This document shows positions 38,429-48,248 of a stretch of 64,000 bases of DNA, piece after piece (positions within the stretch are counted from its first letter, which is position 1; the number at the start of each line of letters is the position of its first letter). Made by a program: the position numbers and the translations under genes. The notes beneath the pieces are model-generated. The model was not told where the DNA came from. It searched no databases and saw only the letters and a program-made list of their open reading frames with translations. Source of the stretch: Paulinella micropora (Eukaryota; Cercozoa; Imbricatea; Euglyphida; Paulinellidae); the NCBI GenBank assembly GCA_019918135.1, contig WBZZ01002473.1, forward strand, positions 1 to 64,000, in the 5' to 3' direction.

Positions 38429-40887
38429 TTAATTATTTACGTTACTAGCGAGCGCGTCCAAGACTTCCCGGTTGTGCAAGAGCAGCGTGTCACTTCCGGC
38501 CTTGTTTTCGTCCACCGAGAACCGGCCCTCACGAGCGCCACGGCGGAAAAAACACCAGTTGCGATCAAACCACGGGCCCCAGTAGTCGGGGCACGCGGCG
38601 GGGTTTCGTGTCACTGCCGACTCGCTGGCGGCGGCTCCGGCCGGCAGCGGGTAATGCTGGCTGTCCACCACCGGTTCGGTTCGTTCTGGCGCAGGTGGCT
38701 GCCACTGCACCAGCACGCCGCCGCTAATTCTTCGCACGGCACCTGCCCGCAGCTGGTCCAGGAAAGCCTGCATCAGCATCAGCAGCTTCGGGGTCTTATC
38801 TACGCGAACCCCTTGGTCGCCGTACTCTTTCAGAATCTCTGCGACCGTAAGCCAGCGGTCGGGCCAGCCACAGACTTTGTCCCTGACACGAAAACGGCAC
38901 ACGTACTTTAGGTCCTCCGGTTCTCCTTCGTGGGGCGGCAGGTAATAAATATGGCTTTTTCTGGTTGTTGAATAAACGCCCAGGCGTGCCACCTCCTGCC
39001 AATCGTTGTTGTACCTGTTCTTGCAATCCGCTATTGACAAGTGGCTGTTGTACACGTGCCAGCGGTGCGAGGCTTTTGCAGGCTCGTGCCGTTTCCAGAA
39101 CGCACTGACCTCGCGTTTTGACGCATGCGCCACGTGCTGGAAGCCCAGCAGCTCGAGGCCTAGCGCCAACCCCTCCTCGGCCGTGTTGTTGAGCGCCGCC
39201 GGCGCAGGGTGAATAAAGTCCGCGCCGCGCATTTCCCGCACCCTACCTTTCCTTTGCTGCCGCAGCTTCTCTTCTTCCGGCGACAAGGGCTCCAGGCGCG
39301 GCCCCTCCTCCGAGAAGCGCCTGGTAAACTCGCTGGCCCTGGGCGAAACAAAGACTTGGATGTCGTGGCCGTCGACGTGTGCGTGCCAGTTACGCTCATT
39401 CAGCATCCCCTCGATCCACTGCGCCTGCTCCGCCACCTTGCGGCGGCGGTGGCCCGGCAGCAGGTACTCCGAGTTCACCGTGTCCAGGCTGTGCTGCCCG
39501 GCCCCCGCCAACACCGTCAGGTGCGCGCCGCCCGAGCCCGCCGCCCCCAGGGCGGCGGCCCGCCGCCCAGCGCGGTAAACACCTCGAACTGCTCCAGCTC
39601 GCGCACCATGGTCTCGGCCGGCTTGCGGCTGCTCTTGAACGTCAGCAGGTTAGCCCAGCCCCGAACGCGGCAGCGGGCCGGCCGCTGGTTGTTCACCCGC
39701 ATCTTTTCTCCCAGCTGCAGGTACGTTTCGCGCACAAAGCCCGACCGCGCTCTCTCGGCCAGCGACGAGTTGTTCCTGCTGTTCCTCCACCCCTCGTAGC
39801 GCTTGTAGCTCGCCTTGTGCGGGAACAGCGGCCTGTGCTGCGTGCCGCCGACCACGGCGGGCACCACGCGCTCCCGCAGGTCCAGCAGCACAAAGTCCAG
39901 CGCCGAGCTCCGGGCGCCCCGGCGCACGAAGCCCGCCGGGCCACCGGCCGGCAGCTCGTTGGTCGGCCAGGGCTGCCGGCCGAGCGGCAGCAGCTGGCCG
40001 CCGTACATCGCGCGGGTCTTGTTCTTCTGCACGCTCAGCGACGTCGCGTCCTGCAGATTGATCACCCAGCGCCGCGGCTCCTTTTCCTCGCGCAGCAGCG
40101 AGCTGTTCAGGTGCAAGTTCACCAGGATGCCCGGCCGCGGCACCGGCGGCGTCAGCAGCAGGCACAGCAGCGCCGCCCGCAACGCGCGCAGCCAGCACTC
40201 CCTGACCCGAGCGTAGTTGGCGCGCGTCACAATCCGGTGCTTCACGTCCTCGTCGTAGTGCGCAAAGTACTCGGCCAGCGCCGCCACGCGGAACGGCTGC
40301 AGGTCCCACATCGTCCAGTCCGACTCCTCCCGCCCGACGCCGTACACGCGCTCGATCCGCGCGTACTGCTGCGCCTGCCGCGACAGGTTCGCCAGCCACC
40401 TCGACGTCTGTTGCCACGCTAGCACGCCGCGCGCCGGTCGCAGAAAGTCCGACAGCTGCGTCAGGCTGCCCAGGTACGAGCCCACCGTGCTCGACATGAT
40501 CTTGGTACGCCCCGCACCGGTCGCGGCGAACTCCGACAGCAGCGCGGCCTGGCCCAGCGCGTCCACCAGCCTGCTGGCTCCATGCTCGCGCGCAAACTCC
40601 GCGAACCTGCGCACGTGCCGGAGGTGGCTGGTTATGGTGCTCTTGCTCGGGATCGGGCCCGTGCGTTCGGGGTTCCACCTGAGCTCCAAGAACTGCTTGA
40701 ATCTCGTCAGCTGCCTCTGCAGCTCGCCATCCTCCTCGTCCTCCTCCTCGACTATTATCGGGGGATCTTCGCCCGACTCGGACGACGACTCGTCGCCGCG
40801 CAGGTCGATCGCGTCCAGCCCCTTAAAATTGTTTACGCCGGGCTCCGCGCCCGCCAGCAACTCCTCGCCGTCTTCCTCCGCCGCCAT
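38429..40887 (-). CDS. Tyrosine recombinase with predicted 89-nt intron; coding join(40887..39583, 39493..38429)
   Basis: Exon 1 starts at the ATG 40885-40887 and has 435 codons. An acidic head is followed by a helical core-binding-like domain (about 80-180). The catalytic part begins with Arg I in LLTPPVPRPGILVNL (R251), a Lys in VQKNKT (288-290) and an R-V-R-G box II (R407/409). Exon 2 supplies HSLDTVNSEYLLPG, giving His436 and Tyr445 with the family's nine-residue spacing. Reading straight through breaks the frame. Splicing GAG|GTGTTT...GGGCAG|CAC restores it and places box II 27-29 residues before His436, close to the usual spacing. The remaining 350 residues are a large unrecognised C-terminal domain. 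Cutting and joining DNA at specific sites is expected. Box II lacks the common His, as in some eukaryotic (Crypton-like) recombinases. Confidence 0.75.
39494..39582 (-). other. Predicted intron in the tyrosine recombinase gene (89 nt, phase 0)
   Basis: GT at 39582-39581, AG at 39495-39494 on the minus strand. It is very GC-rich and contains a GGGCGGCGGGCC / GGCCCGCCGCCC type inverted repeat. An indel in this GC-rich hairpin is the alternative. Confidence 0.65.
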
Positions 40888-41143
40888 TACTTGCCGCACT
40901 GTGTTTATTCTCTCTCTCTCTCTCTCTTAAGACTCTCTTGCTGCCAAATTTCTTGTGTGTTAGTTCCAAACCCTCTTTTCGCGCCCTGCTGAGCTGGGTG
41001 CACCTTTTTTTCGCCCCCTCCCCGCCCAAAAAAGGGCAGGAGAAAATTTAAATGAGGGCTTTTTTTTGGGGTGGGGGCGTTGTTTTTGTCCATTTCTCTC
41101 TCGTTTTTCCAGGCGGCCCCCCCCCCTTTTTTTTGTTTTTTTC
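40888..41143. other. Spacer between two minus-strand genes
   Basis: Contains a CT/GA microsatellite (40911-40928) just upstream of the recombinase start. No gene is seen. Confidence 0.4.
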
Positions 41144-42295
41144 TCATTCTTTCCGTTCCTTCTTCGCAGTCTGTCTGCCCGCCGCGGGCCGCTGCCCCCA
41201 GATCTGCTGCCACTCCTTCAGAGCGGCGTCGATGGCCGCGAACACCTGCTGCGACCGCCCGCCGCGCAGCGCCGCCAGCACGCGGTGCAAAAAGATCCTC
41301 GTCAGCAATTCCTGGTCCGCCGCGGGCCGCATCGCCGTCCTCAGCTGCAGCCCCCGCCCCGCGCCCAAATGGTGGTCCAGCAGCGCGGGCCACGCCAGGT
41401 AAAAAAACAAGTGCACCGGCACCAGCGGGTCCAGCCGCAGCGTCCGCGTGTGACATCCGTCCAAAGCGGCCGCTATTGACGACACCTGCGTGCCGGGCGC
41501 CGCGTAGCAGTGCTCGCCCGGCACAAAGGCGGGCAGCGCCGCGCTCAGCACCGGCCCCCACGCCTCGGGCGCGACGTTCGCTACTTCAGCCGCTAGCCTG
41601 GCAAAGGCCGCAGCGAACAAACGGTGGTGCGAGTGCGTCCCGTGCTCGGGGCCGTGGCGTCTCACCACCTCGTTCTGCACGTGCCAGCGCAGCAGCAGCT
41701 CCACGCACGCCTTCGCGCAGCCCTGCTTGCTCACGCGGCCGCTGTCCCACGCCAGCTCCGCGCTGGTGTACTCGGCCAGCCGCGAGACCAGCGCCCAGCG
41801 CGGCCGTGCGTCGTGCTCCCACTTCAGAACGGTTGGAATTTGGGTCCACTCCACGGGCACCAGCGGCTCGTCCGTGTCTTGCGCCAACACCTCGCACAGG
41901 CGTAATCTCAATTCGCTCCAATTCCAATGGCCGAGCACAAAACACAAGCTCAGCTGAGACGCCAGCATCGCGTCGTCTGTGCGCAGGCCCCGCGACGCGC
42001 ACAGCCACTCCACGTACATCGACACCACCGACCTGATGTTGGTCTGGAAAGAAACGCCCCCGTGAGACAAACGATCTACAGTGCGCCACGCAGCCAGATC
42101 CTCCTCGCCGACCTCCGCTTCTGCTTCCTCAGCTGGCGCCGGCGGTAGGGGCGGTTCGACCGCCGCGGCGCGCGCCGGCGGCGTTGTCGAAAACAAGAAC
42201 CTGAAACGCCGGCGGCCGACTGCTGTAGAGCTAGAGCGGGGCTCCTCTTCCAGCAGTCGGCCGCCCTGCTCAGTCAAAATTCGCCGCCGCCGCAC
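41144..42295 (-). CDS. ORFan, about 383 aa, start uncertain
   Basis: The open frame carries a coherent protein from about GRRRFRFLFSTTPPAR to a basic tail (QTAKKERKE). It has an acidic Pro/Ala-rich head and a helical body (FVLGHWNWSELRLRLCEVL, HVQNEVVRRHGPEHG). No family recognised. There is no ATG at the upstream end, only a GTG at 42295; the first in-frame ATG is well inside (SMYVEWL). A spliced first exon or non-ATG start is therefore likely. It sits 256 nt upstream of the recombinase gene on the same strand. Confidence 0.6.
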   Translation of the reverse strand: MRRRRILTEQGGRLLEEEPRSSSTAVGRRRFRFLFSTTPPARAAAVEPPLPPAPAEEAEAEVGEEDLAAWRTVDRLSHGGVSFQTNIRSVVSMYVEWLCASRGLRTDDAMLASQLSLCFVLGHWNWSELRLRLCEVLAQDTDEPLVPVEWTQIPTVLKWEHDARPRWALVSRLAEYTSAELAWDSGRVSKQGCAKACVELLLRWHVQNEVVRRHGPEHGTHSHHRLFAAAFARLAAEVANVAPEAWGPVLSAALPAFVPGEHCYAAPGTQVSSIAAALDGCHTRTLRLDPLVPVHLFFYLAWPALLDHHLGAGRGLQLRTAMRPAADQELLTRIFLHRVLAALRGGRSQQVFAAIDAALKEWQQIWGQRPAAGRQTAKKERKE

Positions 42296-42850
42296 TTCGA
42301 TCGCTGGTCCAGTTTTGGTCAGGGGTTTTTTGTGCGTGCGAAAGGGGGAAGTGGTCGGCCGGTTCAGAAAGCTTAAAAAGACAGCCAGGCCAAAAAAAAG
42401 ATAGGAAGTGGGAGACTGTCCCCCCCCCCCCGCGCTCTGCCCCCCCCCCTTTTTTTGGCCGCGCCTCCCCCCGCCTAGCTCTGGTTGGCAGCAATTTTTT
42501 TGGAATTTTGTTCATGGCCCTCCCCCCATGTTTGCAGGGATTGGGTAAGGGGGGGGGGGCCGACCGGGAGGAAGGACCCGAAAAGTGTCTGAGCGAGGGC
42601 CGGGGGGAAGGGGTGCAATAAATTCCTGTAAAGGAAGAAGATCGATGAATCACACCACTTTGTACAACTCCAGTTCCACTTGATTTTTTTTTGCCGTTCC
42701 CCCTACCTGTGCAGGGTAGAAAAACCTAGCTAATTCCAAGCTTAACCCTAACTTAGGAAATGTGCGTCATGCGTATTTCAGCAAGCAGCGAAAAGAAAGT
42801 CAGTTTTAATAAAAACCTCAGCAACCGTTAACTGTTTTTTAAAATACTGT
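42296..42850. other. Intergenic with C/G runs
   Basis: C runs at 42420-42431 and 42440-42449 and a G run at 42550-42559. No supportable gene, though it may hold the missing first exon of the 41144 gene. Confidence 0.35.
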
Positions 42851-45013
42851 TTACTCTACTAGGACCACGCAGTCGCGCAACGCTAGTGCTACCTCAGAGT
42901 TGCCATCGCCCTCAGAGGCGTCGTACAATCCGCCCGCCAGCCGCTGCCACGGTTCGGCTGTTGACAGTGTCTGCCGGTCGTAGTACAAATAAAACAACGA
43001 TAAGCCGGTCGGCCGCAACGGCGTGTGTCCTGCCTCGATCTCCTCCAGCAGGCGCTCCAGGCGCTCGAACCTAGAATGCAGCGGCGGGTCGTGAACGACG
43101 CCGTCCACCTCGAACCAGTGCGGGTTGAAGCGGATGTACACGACCGGCACATTTCGAAAGTTTTCGTTGGCCGCTAGTGCCGTGTTGATCCGAAGCATGC
43201 GCACGAGCTCGCACCGGTACCGCCGATGCGCAAATTCGTCGTTGCACAGCAGCAGCAGACATTTACGGTCCGCGGGCAGCGACTGAAACTTGAGTAAATG
43301 AAAGTCAGGACGCGCGCTCACAGCGCCGACGATCGGCGTGAGCTTCTCGTTGCAGTGCTTGTAGAAAATTGCATTGGCGAAGTCTCGGTCGAACGCCCAG
43401 CCCTTGGTCGCGAGGAATTCAGCTAGCTGTTGTTCGCTCTTGAAGCGCTTGGCGATGCCCTCGGACGTATGGCACCGCTGCACGTGGTCGTCTAACATGC
43501 GCAAGTCTCTGCAGCGCGTCGTGCATTCGACCAGGCCGGTATTTGCCTGAAATTTAGCAGTGCTGAACGAGGCAAAAGAACATATGTACTGCCAGTGCTT
43601 GCTCTCCTCGTGTCTCTGTTCATGCCTTTTGAGACTGCTAACTTGTGAAAAGACAGCGTCGCATTCAGTACATGCAAACGGCTTCTCGCCCGTGTGGGTC
43701 CGCATATGTGTTTTGAGACCGCCAGCTTGTGCAAAGACGGCGTCGCATTCAGTACACGCATAAGGCTTCTCGCCCGTGTGGGTCCGCATATGTGTTTTGA
43801 GACCGCCAGCTTGTGCAAAGACGGCGTCGCATTCAGTACACGCATAAGGCTTCTCGCCCGTGTGAATACACATATGTTTTTTGAGAGTTCCAGCTAGTGC
43901 AAAGACGGCGTCGCATTCAGTACACGTATAAGGCTTCTCGCCCGTGTGAGTCCGCATATGTTTTTTGAGAGCGCTAGGGGTTGCAAAGACAGCGTCGCAT
44001 TCAGTACACGCGTAAGGCTTCTCGCCCGTGTGTGTCCGCATATGTATTTTGAGATGGGTGGCTTGTGCAAAGCGACTGTCGCATTCAGTACACGCGTAAG
44101 GCTTCTCGCCCGTGTGCGTCCGCATATGTGTTTTGAGATGGCCACAGGTTGCAAAGCGAGAGTCGCATTCAGTACATTCAAACGGCTTCTCGCCCGTATG
44201 CGTTCGCATATGTATCTGGAGGTCATATCGTATAGCAAAGCGACCGTCGCATTCAGTACACGTGTAAGGCTTCTCGCCCGTGTGCGTCCGCATATGTATT
44301 TTGAGATGGCTGGCTTGTGCAAAACGACTGTTGCATTCAATACATGAAAACGGCTTCTCGCCCGTATGCGTTCGCATGTGTATTTTGAGAGTTGCAGCTA
44401 GTGCAAAGACGGCGTCGCATTCAGTACACGCGTAAGGCTTCTCGCCCATGTGCATCCGCATATGTCCTTGAAGATTGCCAGAGGTTGTAAAGCGACTGTC
44501 GCATTCAGTACACGCATACGGCTTCTCGCCCGTATGTATCCGCACGTGTCTCTGGAGGTCATGTCGTCTAGCAAAGCAATTGTTGCACTGGGCACAAACA
44601 AAGTTCTTTGTCCTCGCTGGTTGTGAACTGTGTGTGATCTCTCCCTGTTGTTTTCTTTTCTTTGGTTTGGGCTCTGCTTCACAGGCGGCGTCGGCCGCCG
44701 CGCCCTCAGGTAGCGCGGTAGTAGTCGTCTGTTCTTCTTGGTGTTCTTCGTGCCTGCGCTTTTTTTTGCTCTTAGCAAGATGTTTGCGCGCGTGAGCAAG
44801 ACAAAGCCTGAAAGGCAGGCGGCGCGAGTCTGCGGCCCGTATGCAGCCTTGGCAAGTGAAACAGCGCTCGCACGCTGGCTGCCAAACCTCGTGGTTAGCG
44901 AGGCGGCAAAACAAACCTCGATCGCGTACGCACAGGCAGTTGTCGCCTATCGTGGCCACCGCGTCGCGGCTGCCGTACTGGGTCACAAAGTGCTGCACGG
45001 CGCGGCTGTCCAT
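42851..45013 (-). CDS. C2H2 zinc-finger array fused to a PD-(D/E)XK-like nuclease domain
   Basis: 720 aa from an ATG. The N-terminal 80 residues are Cys-rich (CLCVRDRGLFC, CERCFTCQGC) and may bind zinc. A Lys-rich linker (KKKRRHEE, KPKKRKQQ) probably carries a nuclear signal. Residues about 139-474 hold twelve C2H2 fingers with canonical H-T-G-E-K-P linkers. The C-terminal 245 residues contain ARPDFHLLKF, CLLLLCNDEFAHRRYRCELVRM and VVYIRFNPHWF. These match, by eye, an endonuclease-like family of giant viruses and algae with the pattern R-P-D-F...E-x-D-E-x-x-H-x-x-Y...I-R-F-N-P. The position of the usual first Glu is Cys here, so activity is uncertain. It is likely a nuclear, sequence-specific DNA-binding protein. 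Confidence 0.8.
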   Translation of the reverse strand: MDSRAVQHFVTQYGSRDAVATIGDNCLCVRDRGLFCRLANHEVWQPACERCFTCQGCIRAADSRRLPFRLCLAHARKHLAKSKKKRRHEEHQEEQTTTTALPEGAAADAACEAEPKPKKRKQQGEITHSSQPARTKNFVCAQCNNCFARRHDLQRHVRIHTGEKPYACTECDSRFTTSGNLQGHMRMHMGEKPYACTECDAVFALAATLKIHMRTHTGEKPFSCIECNSRFAQASHLKIHMRTHTGEKPYTCTECDGRFAIRYDLQIHMRTHTGEKPFECTECDSRFATCGHLKTHMRTHTGEKPYACTECDSRFAQATHLKIHMRTHTGEKPYACTECDAVFATPSALKKHMRTHTGEKPYTCTECDAVFALAGTLKKHMCIHTGEKPYACTECDAVFAQAGGLKTHMRTHTGEKPYACTECDAVFAQAGGLKTHMRTHTGEKPFACTECDAVFSQVSSLKRHEQRHEESKHWQYICSFASFSTAKFQANTGLVECTTRCRDLRMLDDHVQRCHTSEGIAKRFKSEQQLAEFLATKGWAFDRDFANAIFYKHCNEKLTPIVGAVSARPDFHLLKFQSLPADRKCLLLLCNDEFAHRRYRCELVRMLRINTALAANENFRNVPVVYIRFNPHWFEVDGVVHDPPLHSRFERLERLLEEIEAGHTPLRPTGLSLFYLYYDRQTLSTAEPWQRLAGGLYDASEGDGNSEVALALRDCVVLVE
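43592..44599 (-). repeat. 84-bp coding repeat (12 zinc fingers)
   Basis: Twelve 28-residue fingers. Fingers 10 and 11 are almost identical in DNA (ending at about 43800 and 43716), so the array has expanded recently. Finger-contact positions differ among most others, as expected for DNA-reading variation. Confidence 0.9.
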
Positions 45014-46004
45014 TCCTCTTTCATTATTTTTTCTTTTTGTTTTGGCCCACTGATTTGTTTTTCTTCCTCCCGCTCTTTGTCAGGCGCTCGGTCCTTTCCT
45101 CCTAGTGCATCTCTAAAGGCTGGCCCCCCCCCTCTCTATCCAGCGTTTTTCGGGGGGGGGGGCCGAACAAAGCCGTGCGTGATATCGGCTATGAGGTAGC
45201 TCGAGAGAGAGAAGGGGGGGGCGTATATAATTTCCCCCCCCCCCTTTCCCACCCTCCCCTGTGTCTAGCTTCCCAGAAAAGAATAAAGAAGTTTTGGAAA
45301 GGGAGAGCAAAGAAAGAACAGAGAAAAGTGCGGATAGGGAGGGGGGGGGCGGGGCAACTGTTCACACTGGACGAGCCACCGACGGTATATGCAACAACAC
45401 GGACAAAATCGAGGAACGACAGCGGTTCGCACCCCTTGGGCAATTGTGCGGGGCTGCGGTGTGGAGAGGGGGAGGGGGCCGCTCTATGCAGTTTGGAACA
45501 AAAAAAATCAACTAGCAAAGGTCACGCGGGGAGGGGGGCGGCGGGGGTTTGGTACGTGCTTTATGATGAGCCGCGCGGGCTCGTGTGCAAAGACATTCAA
45601 GAACATTCGCAGAAACGCTCAGGCAAGCACGAAATGGCGACGCGCAGGCCGAGGCCTTCTTCTTGGCCAGGGGCCTGCCAGTGAAGTACCTTGTGCGTTA
45701 AAAACAGTGCTAAACCTTTCAGTACGCAACTCAGTTTTGGTTCTCTCAGTAAACAATATTATATAATGCGGTATTTTGTGAGGAGACAGAATGTACGCAC
45801 GGGGGTGAGGAGGGAGAGGGAGGGGGGGGGGGCCGCCACGCACACTTTTTTTGAAAAGGACGGATGGGGGGGGGAGGGGTTTTGTGTTGGGGGGTTTTTT
45901 CTTCTTGGTATGGCAGGGGAAGGGACGGAGGGTGGGCGGGAGGGAAACAACACCCCTGTCTTTCAAGAGCTTAGCTATATCTTTGTTTTTATTGGACTTG
46001 TGGG
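45014..46004. other. Long divergent intergenic region
   Basis: Several short frames on both strands, none coherent. G and C runs occur at 45156-45165, 45229-45242, 45341-45349, 45821-45830 and 45868-45875. No gene is supported. Confidence 0.4.
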
Positions 46005-46421
46005 ATGGCGACAGCAAATTCCTCACCCGGCTTCCAGGGCTTGTTGGCCGGCTGGGCGGCACGGACCGAGGAGCCCAAGGGTCTACCGCCGTCTGTAGCA
46101 GCAGCAGTAGCCGTGCAACGTTCGCCGATCGCGGCAACAATAGCCCCTGCGCGAGCAGAGGCCCAGCGCTGGCTGCGGACGGAGCTCGAGGCGCAGGGCG
46201 TGCAGGGGCCCGCGCTGGCCACGGTGCTGCGCACCTTGCAATACCGCGATCGCGCGGGCCTGCTGCGGCTGACCGAAGACGACCTGAAATTCTTGGTGAC
46301 CAGTGCCAGGCCCCGGCTAGAGCCTGACCTGGCGCTGCTGCTGCGCGATATTCTGCACGACGGGGGCGGCTTGGAAAGACGACCCCCCGCCAATATTAAA
46401 AAAGAAGGCGAGCCTGGCTGA
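46005..46421 (+). CDS. Small SAM-domain-like protein
   Basis: 138 aa from the ATG at 46005 (MATANSSPGFQ). Residues about 55-120 read AQRWLRTELEAQGVQG...LRTLQYRDRAGLLRLTEDDL, then a helix LEPDLALLLRDIL. That order (W-L....L....D-x-x-x-L-L-x-L-T-x-x-D-L....R....L) fits a sterile-alpha-motif fold used for protein association. The match is by pattern only. Its 3' end converges on the 46707-47837 gene. Confidence 0.6.
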   Translation: MATANSSPGFQGLLAGWAARTEEPKGLPPSVAAAVAVQRSPIAATIAPARAEAQRWLRTELEAQGVQGPALATVLRTLQYRDRAGLLRLTEDDLKFLVTSARPRLEPDLALLLRDILHDGGGLERRPPANIKKEGEPG

Positions 46422-46706
46422 GAGACCAAGGTCGCGCGATCGAGTTCACAAAAAGAAGTAACGCGCGCGGTGCCACACGACGACCTTCCCCCCACACACA
46501 CACACGGGGCTCGAGGAGTGAGGCAGACCAAGTTTATTAAAAGACCTTTGTTGGGAAACAAAGAAAGAAAGGAGGCCGCACCAGGGCATTCTGGTGAGAG
46601 GGAGGGGGATGGGCAAAGGCCGGCGGGGCAGGAAAACTTTTTTTTTGTGCTTAGCTAATGTTTGGCGGGCGGGGGAAAGAAGCATTTTACTTGGCTTGCA
46701 AAATGT
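46422..46706. other. Convergent spacer
   Basis: An ACACAC tract (46494-46503) and an AATAAA on the minus strand (complement of TTTATT near 46530), suitable as poly(A) signal of the minus-strand gene. Confidence 0.4.
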
Positions 46707-47837
46707 TCAAATTTCGTCCTCCGCCTTTCGCGCGGTCTGAAATTCACGGTACAGCGCTAGGCCCTGGGGAAACAAGATTGCGCCCCGGATCCCACGCACC
46801 AAGTCGTACCCGCTCGCCCGTGGATCAGAAAGAACAGTCAGCTTGGAGATAAAGAACGTAGCCTTATCGTAGCCTAAGAATTCGCTGGCCAATAACGCTC
46901 TGCCGCCATATTGCTGGCTCAGGATACTCTTCATGGAGCCAAGGATGGCCAGAGGTATGTACAGACCATACAAAGCCTGATTTTGTTTTACAAGGTATTG
47001 CTCTAGTTGCTCGAACATGAGCGCGCCGAAATTAGACTTGCTGTCAGACGCCAGAAGCGATCTGCCATGCCACACGGCGCTGTGCCTCCTGATGCTACCG
47101 GCAAAGACCCAATCACGATCGGCCACGGACGGATCCCTGTAGCTTTGGCGCAGCTGGGCCGCCCGGTTGTCATCTCCCCCCGACAAAGAAGTGCCCAGCA
47201 CGTTGTCGGGGTGCCACCAGATGTGGCCCCGCGGCTGGGATCGCAGGACGAACAAATGTGCATGCCCGTAATACAGCTTGTCCTCATTCCACAACGCGTC
47301 CATAAGACCGGAACAGGCGGCCACGACCGACTTAAGGTTTTGCTTGTCGTAGGAGGCCCGGAGTGCTTCGCACATTTCTTTTTGGAATATTTTCTTTCGG
47401 TCCTCTGGAAAAGTTGCCAGATTTGCAAAGCCCTCTAGAAACTGCTGAAGCCTACGGGCGACCCAAGCGTGAGCCTCTTCTTTCCAATCTTCGTGCCGGA
47501 CCTTGTTGGTCAGAAAGTCGCTGATTGTTTGGCTCTTGCGCCTGTTGGTCTCGCTCACTAGCGTTTGGTAGCCATTAAAATCTTGTAAATTCTGAAAATG
47601 CGTGTAGATAGAATCATCAAGCTCTCGATCGTTTTCAATGTAACTGTCATCAAAACCTGGAATCTTGGCATAGGCACATTTACGAGCCACGCCTAAAAGC
47701 TCTTTTTTAAATTTAAAGCGAAATGTAGCAAGAAGTGCTCTGACACCCTCGGCAAACACGAGCTCGTACACAATGGTGTTCCAGAAGTACTCGTTATACT
47801 CCGAGGTTTTCCGCAGCAACGCCTTTCCTTCGGACAT
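46707..47837 (-). CDS. ORFan, 376 aa
   Basis: Starts at the ATG 47835-47837 (MSEGKALLRKTSEYNEYFW). A soluble, charged protein with helical N-terminal half (FPEDRKKIFQKEMCEALRAS) and a more hydrophobic C-terminal half (GLYIPLAILGSMKSIL, KATFFISKLTVLSD). No family recognised. Comparatively AT-rich for the window. A pyrimidine-poor CTTAATTGACCGCAG precedes the ATG. Confidence 0.7.
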   Translation of the reverse strand: MSEGKALLRKTSEYNEYFWNTIVYELVFAEGVRALLATFRFKFKKELLGVARKCAYAKIPGFDDSYIENDRELDDSIYTHFQNLQDFNGYQTLVSETNRRKSQTISDFLTNKVRHEDWKEEAHAWVARRLQQFLEGFANLATFPEDRKKIFQKEMCEALRASYDKQNLKSVVAACSGLMDALWNEDKLYYGHAHLFVLRSQPRGHIWWHPDNVLGTSLSGGDDNRAAQLRQSYRDPSVADRDWVFAGSIRRHSAVWHGRSLLASDSKSNFGALMFEQLEQYLVKQNQALYGLYIPLAILGSMKSILSQQYGGRALLASEFLGYDKATFFISKLTVLSDPRASGYDLVRGIRGAILFPQGLALYREFQTARKAEDEI

Positions 47838-48248
47838 CTGCGGTCAATTAAGTTAGATGTTTTTTTTGGCATCCGCAAAAACTAAGGCTCCGAATACTCT
47901 GGGGGGCTGGGGTTGGCGGGCGGGAAACATTTGGGCTTTTTTTTGGGGGGGGGGCTAGGGAAATGTGGGCGGGCGGGAAAAACAGCTTTGCCAACAAGCT
48001 ACTATCCCCGCCCGCCGGCCTTCACAGCCGCCCTCTCCTCTAGGCAGGAAGAGAGGCTGCTGGGGTGGGGGGGCTGGCCAAACAAGGGAGGGAGGGGAGA
48101 ACCGGTAAAAAAAAGGGCAAAACACCCCTTGCGAAAAAAAGGGCGGCCGCGCGCCTATTCCCCCTTCCCACTTTTGCCAACACACCACTTTTGCCTGGGT
48201 GGCTTACTTTGTAAAAAAGCCGTTCCACACGACCCCCCCTGCTCGAAA
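47838..48248. other. Divergent intergenic region
   Basis: Contains GGGCGGGCGGGAAA near 47966 and CCCGCCCGCCGGC near 48008, which form an inverted repeat similar to the stems of the 6290-7280 array. No gene is seen. Confidence 0.45.

Noticed and set aside
39650..40678. 342-codon minus-strand frame overlapping the recombinase exon 1.
   Set aside because: Ala/Gly/Arg-rich shadow typical of GC-rich coding DNA; the overlapping frame carries the catalytic motifs.
45175..45766. Plus-strand frames of 169 and 125 codons in the 45 kb gap.
   Set aside because: Gly/Arg-rich translation of G tracts with no coherent domain or conserved feature.
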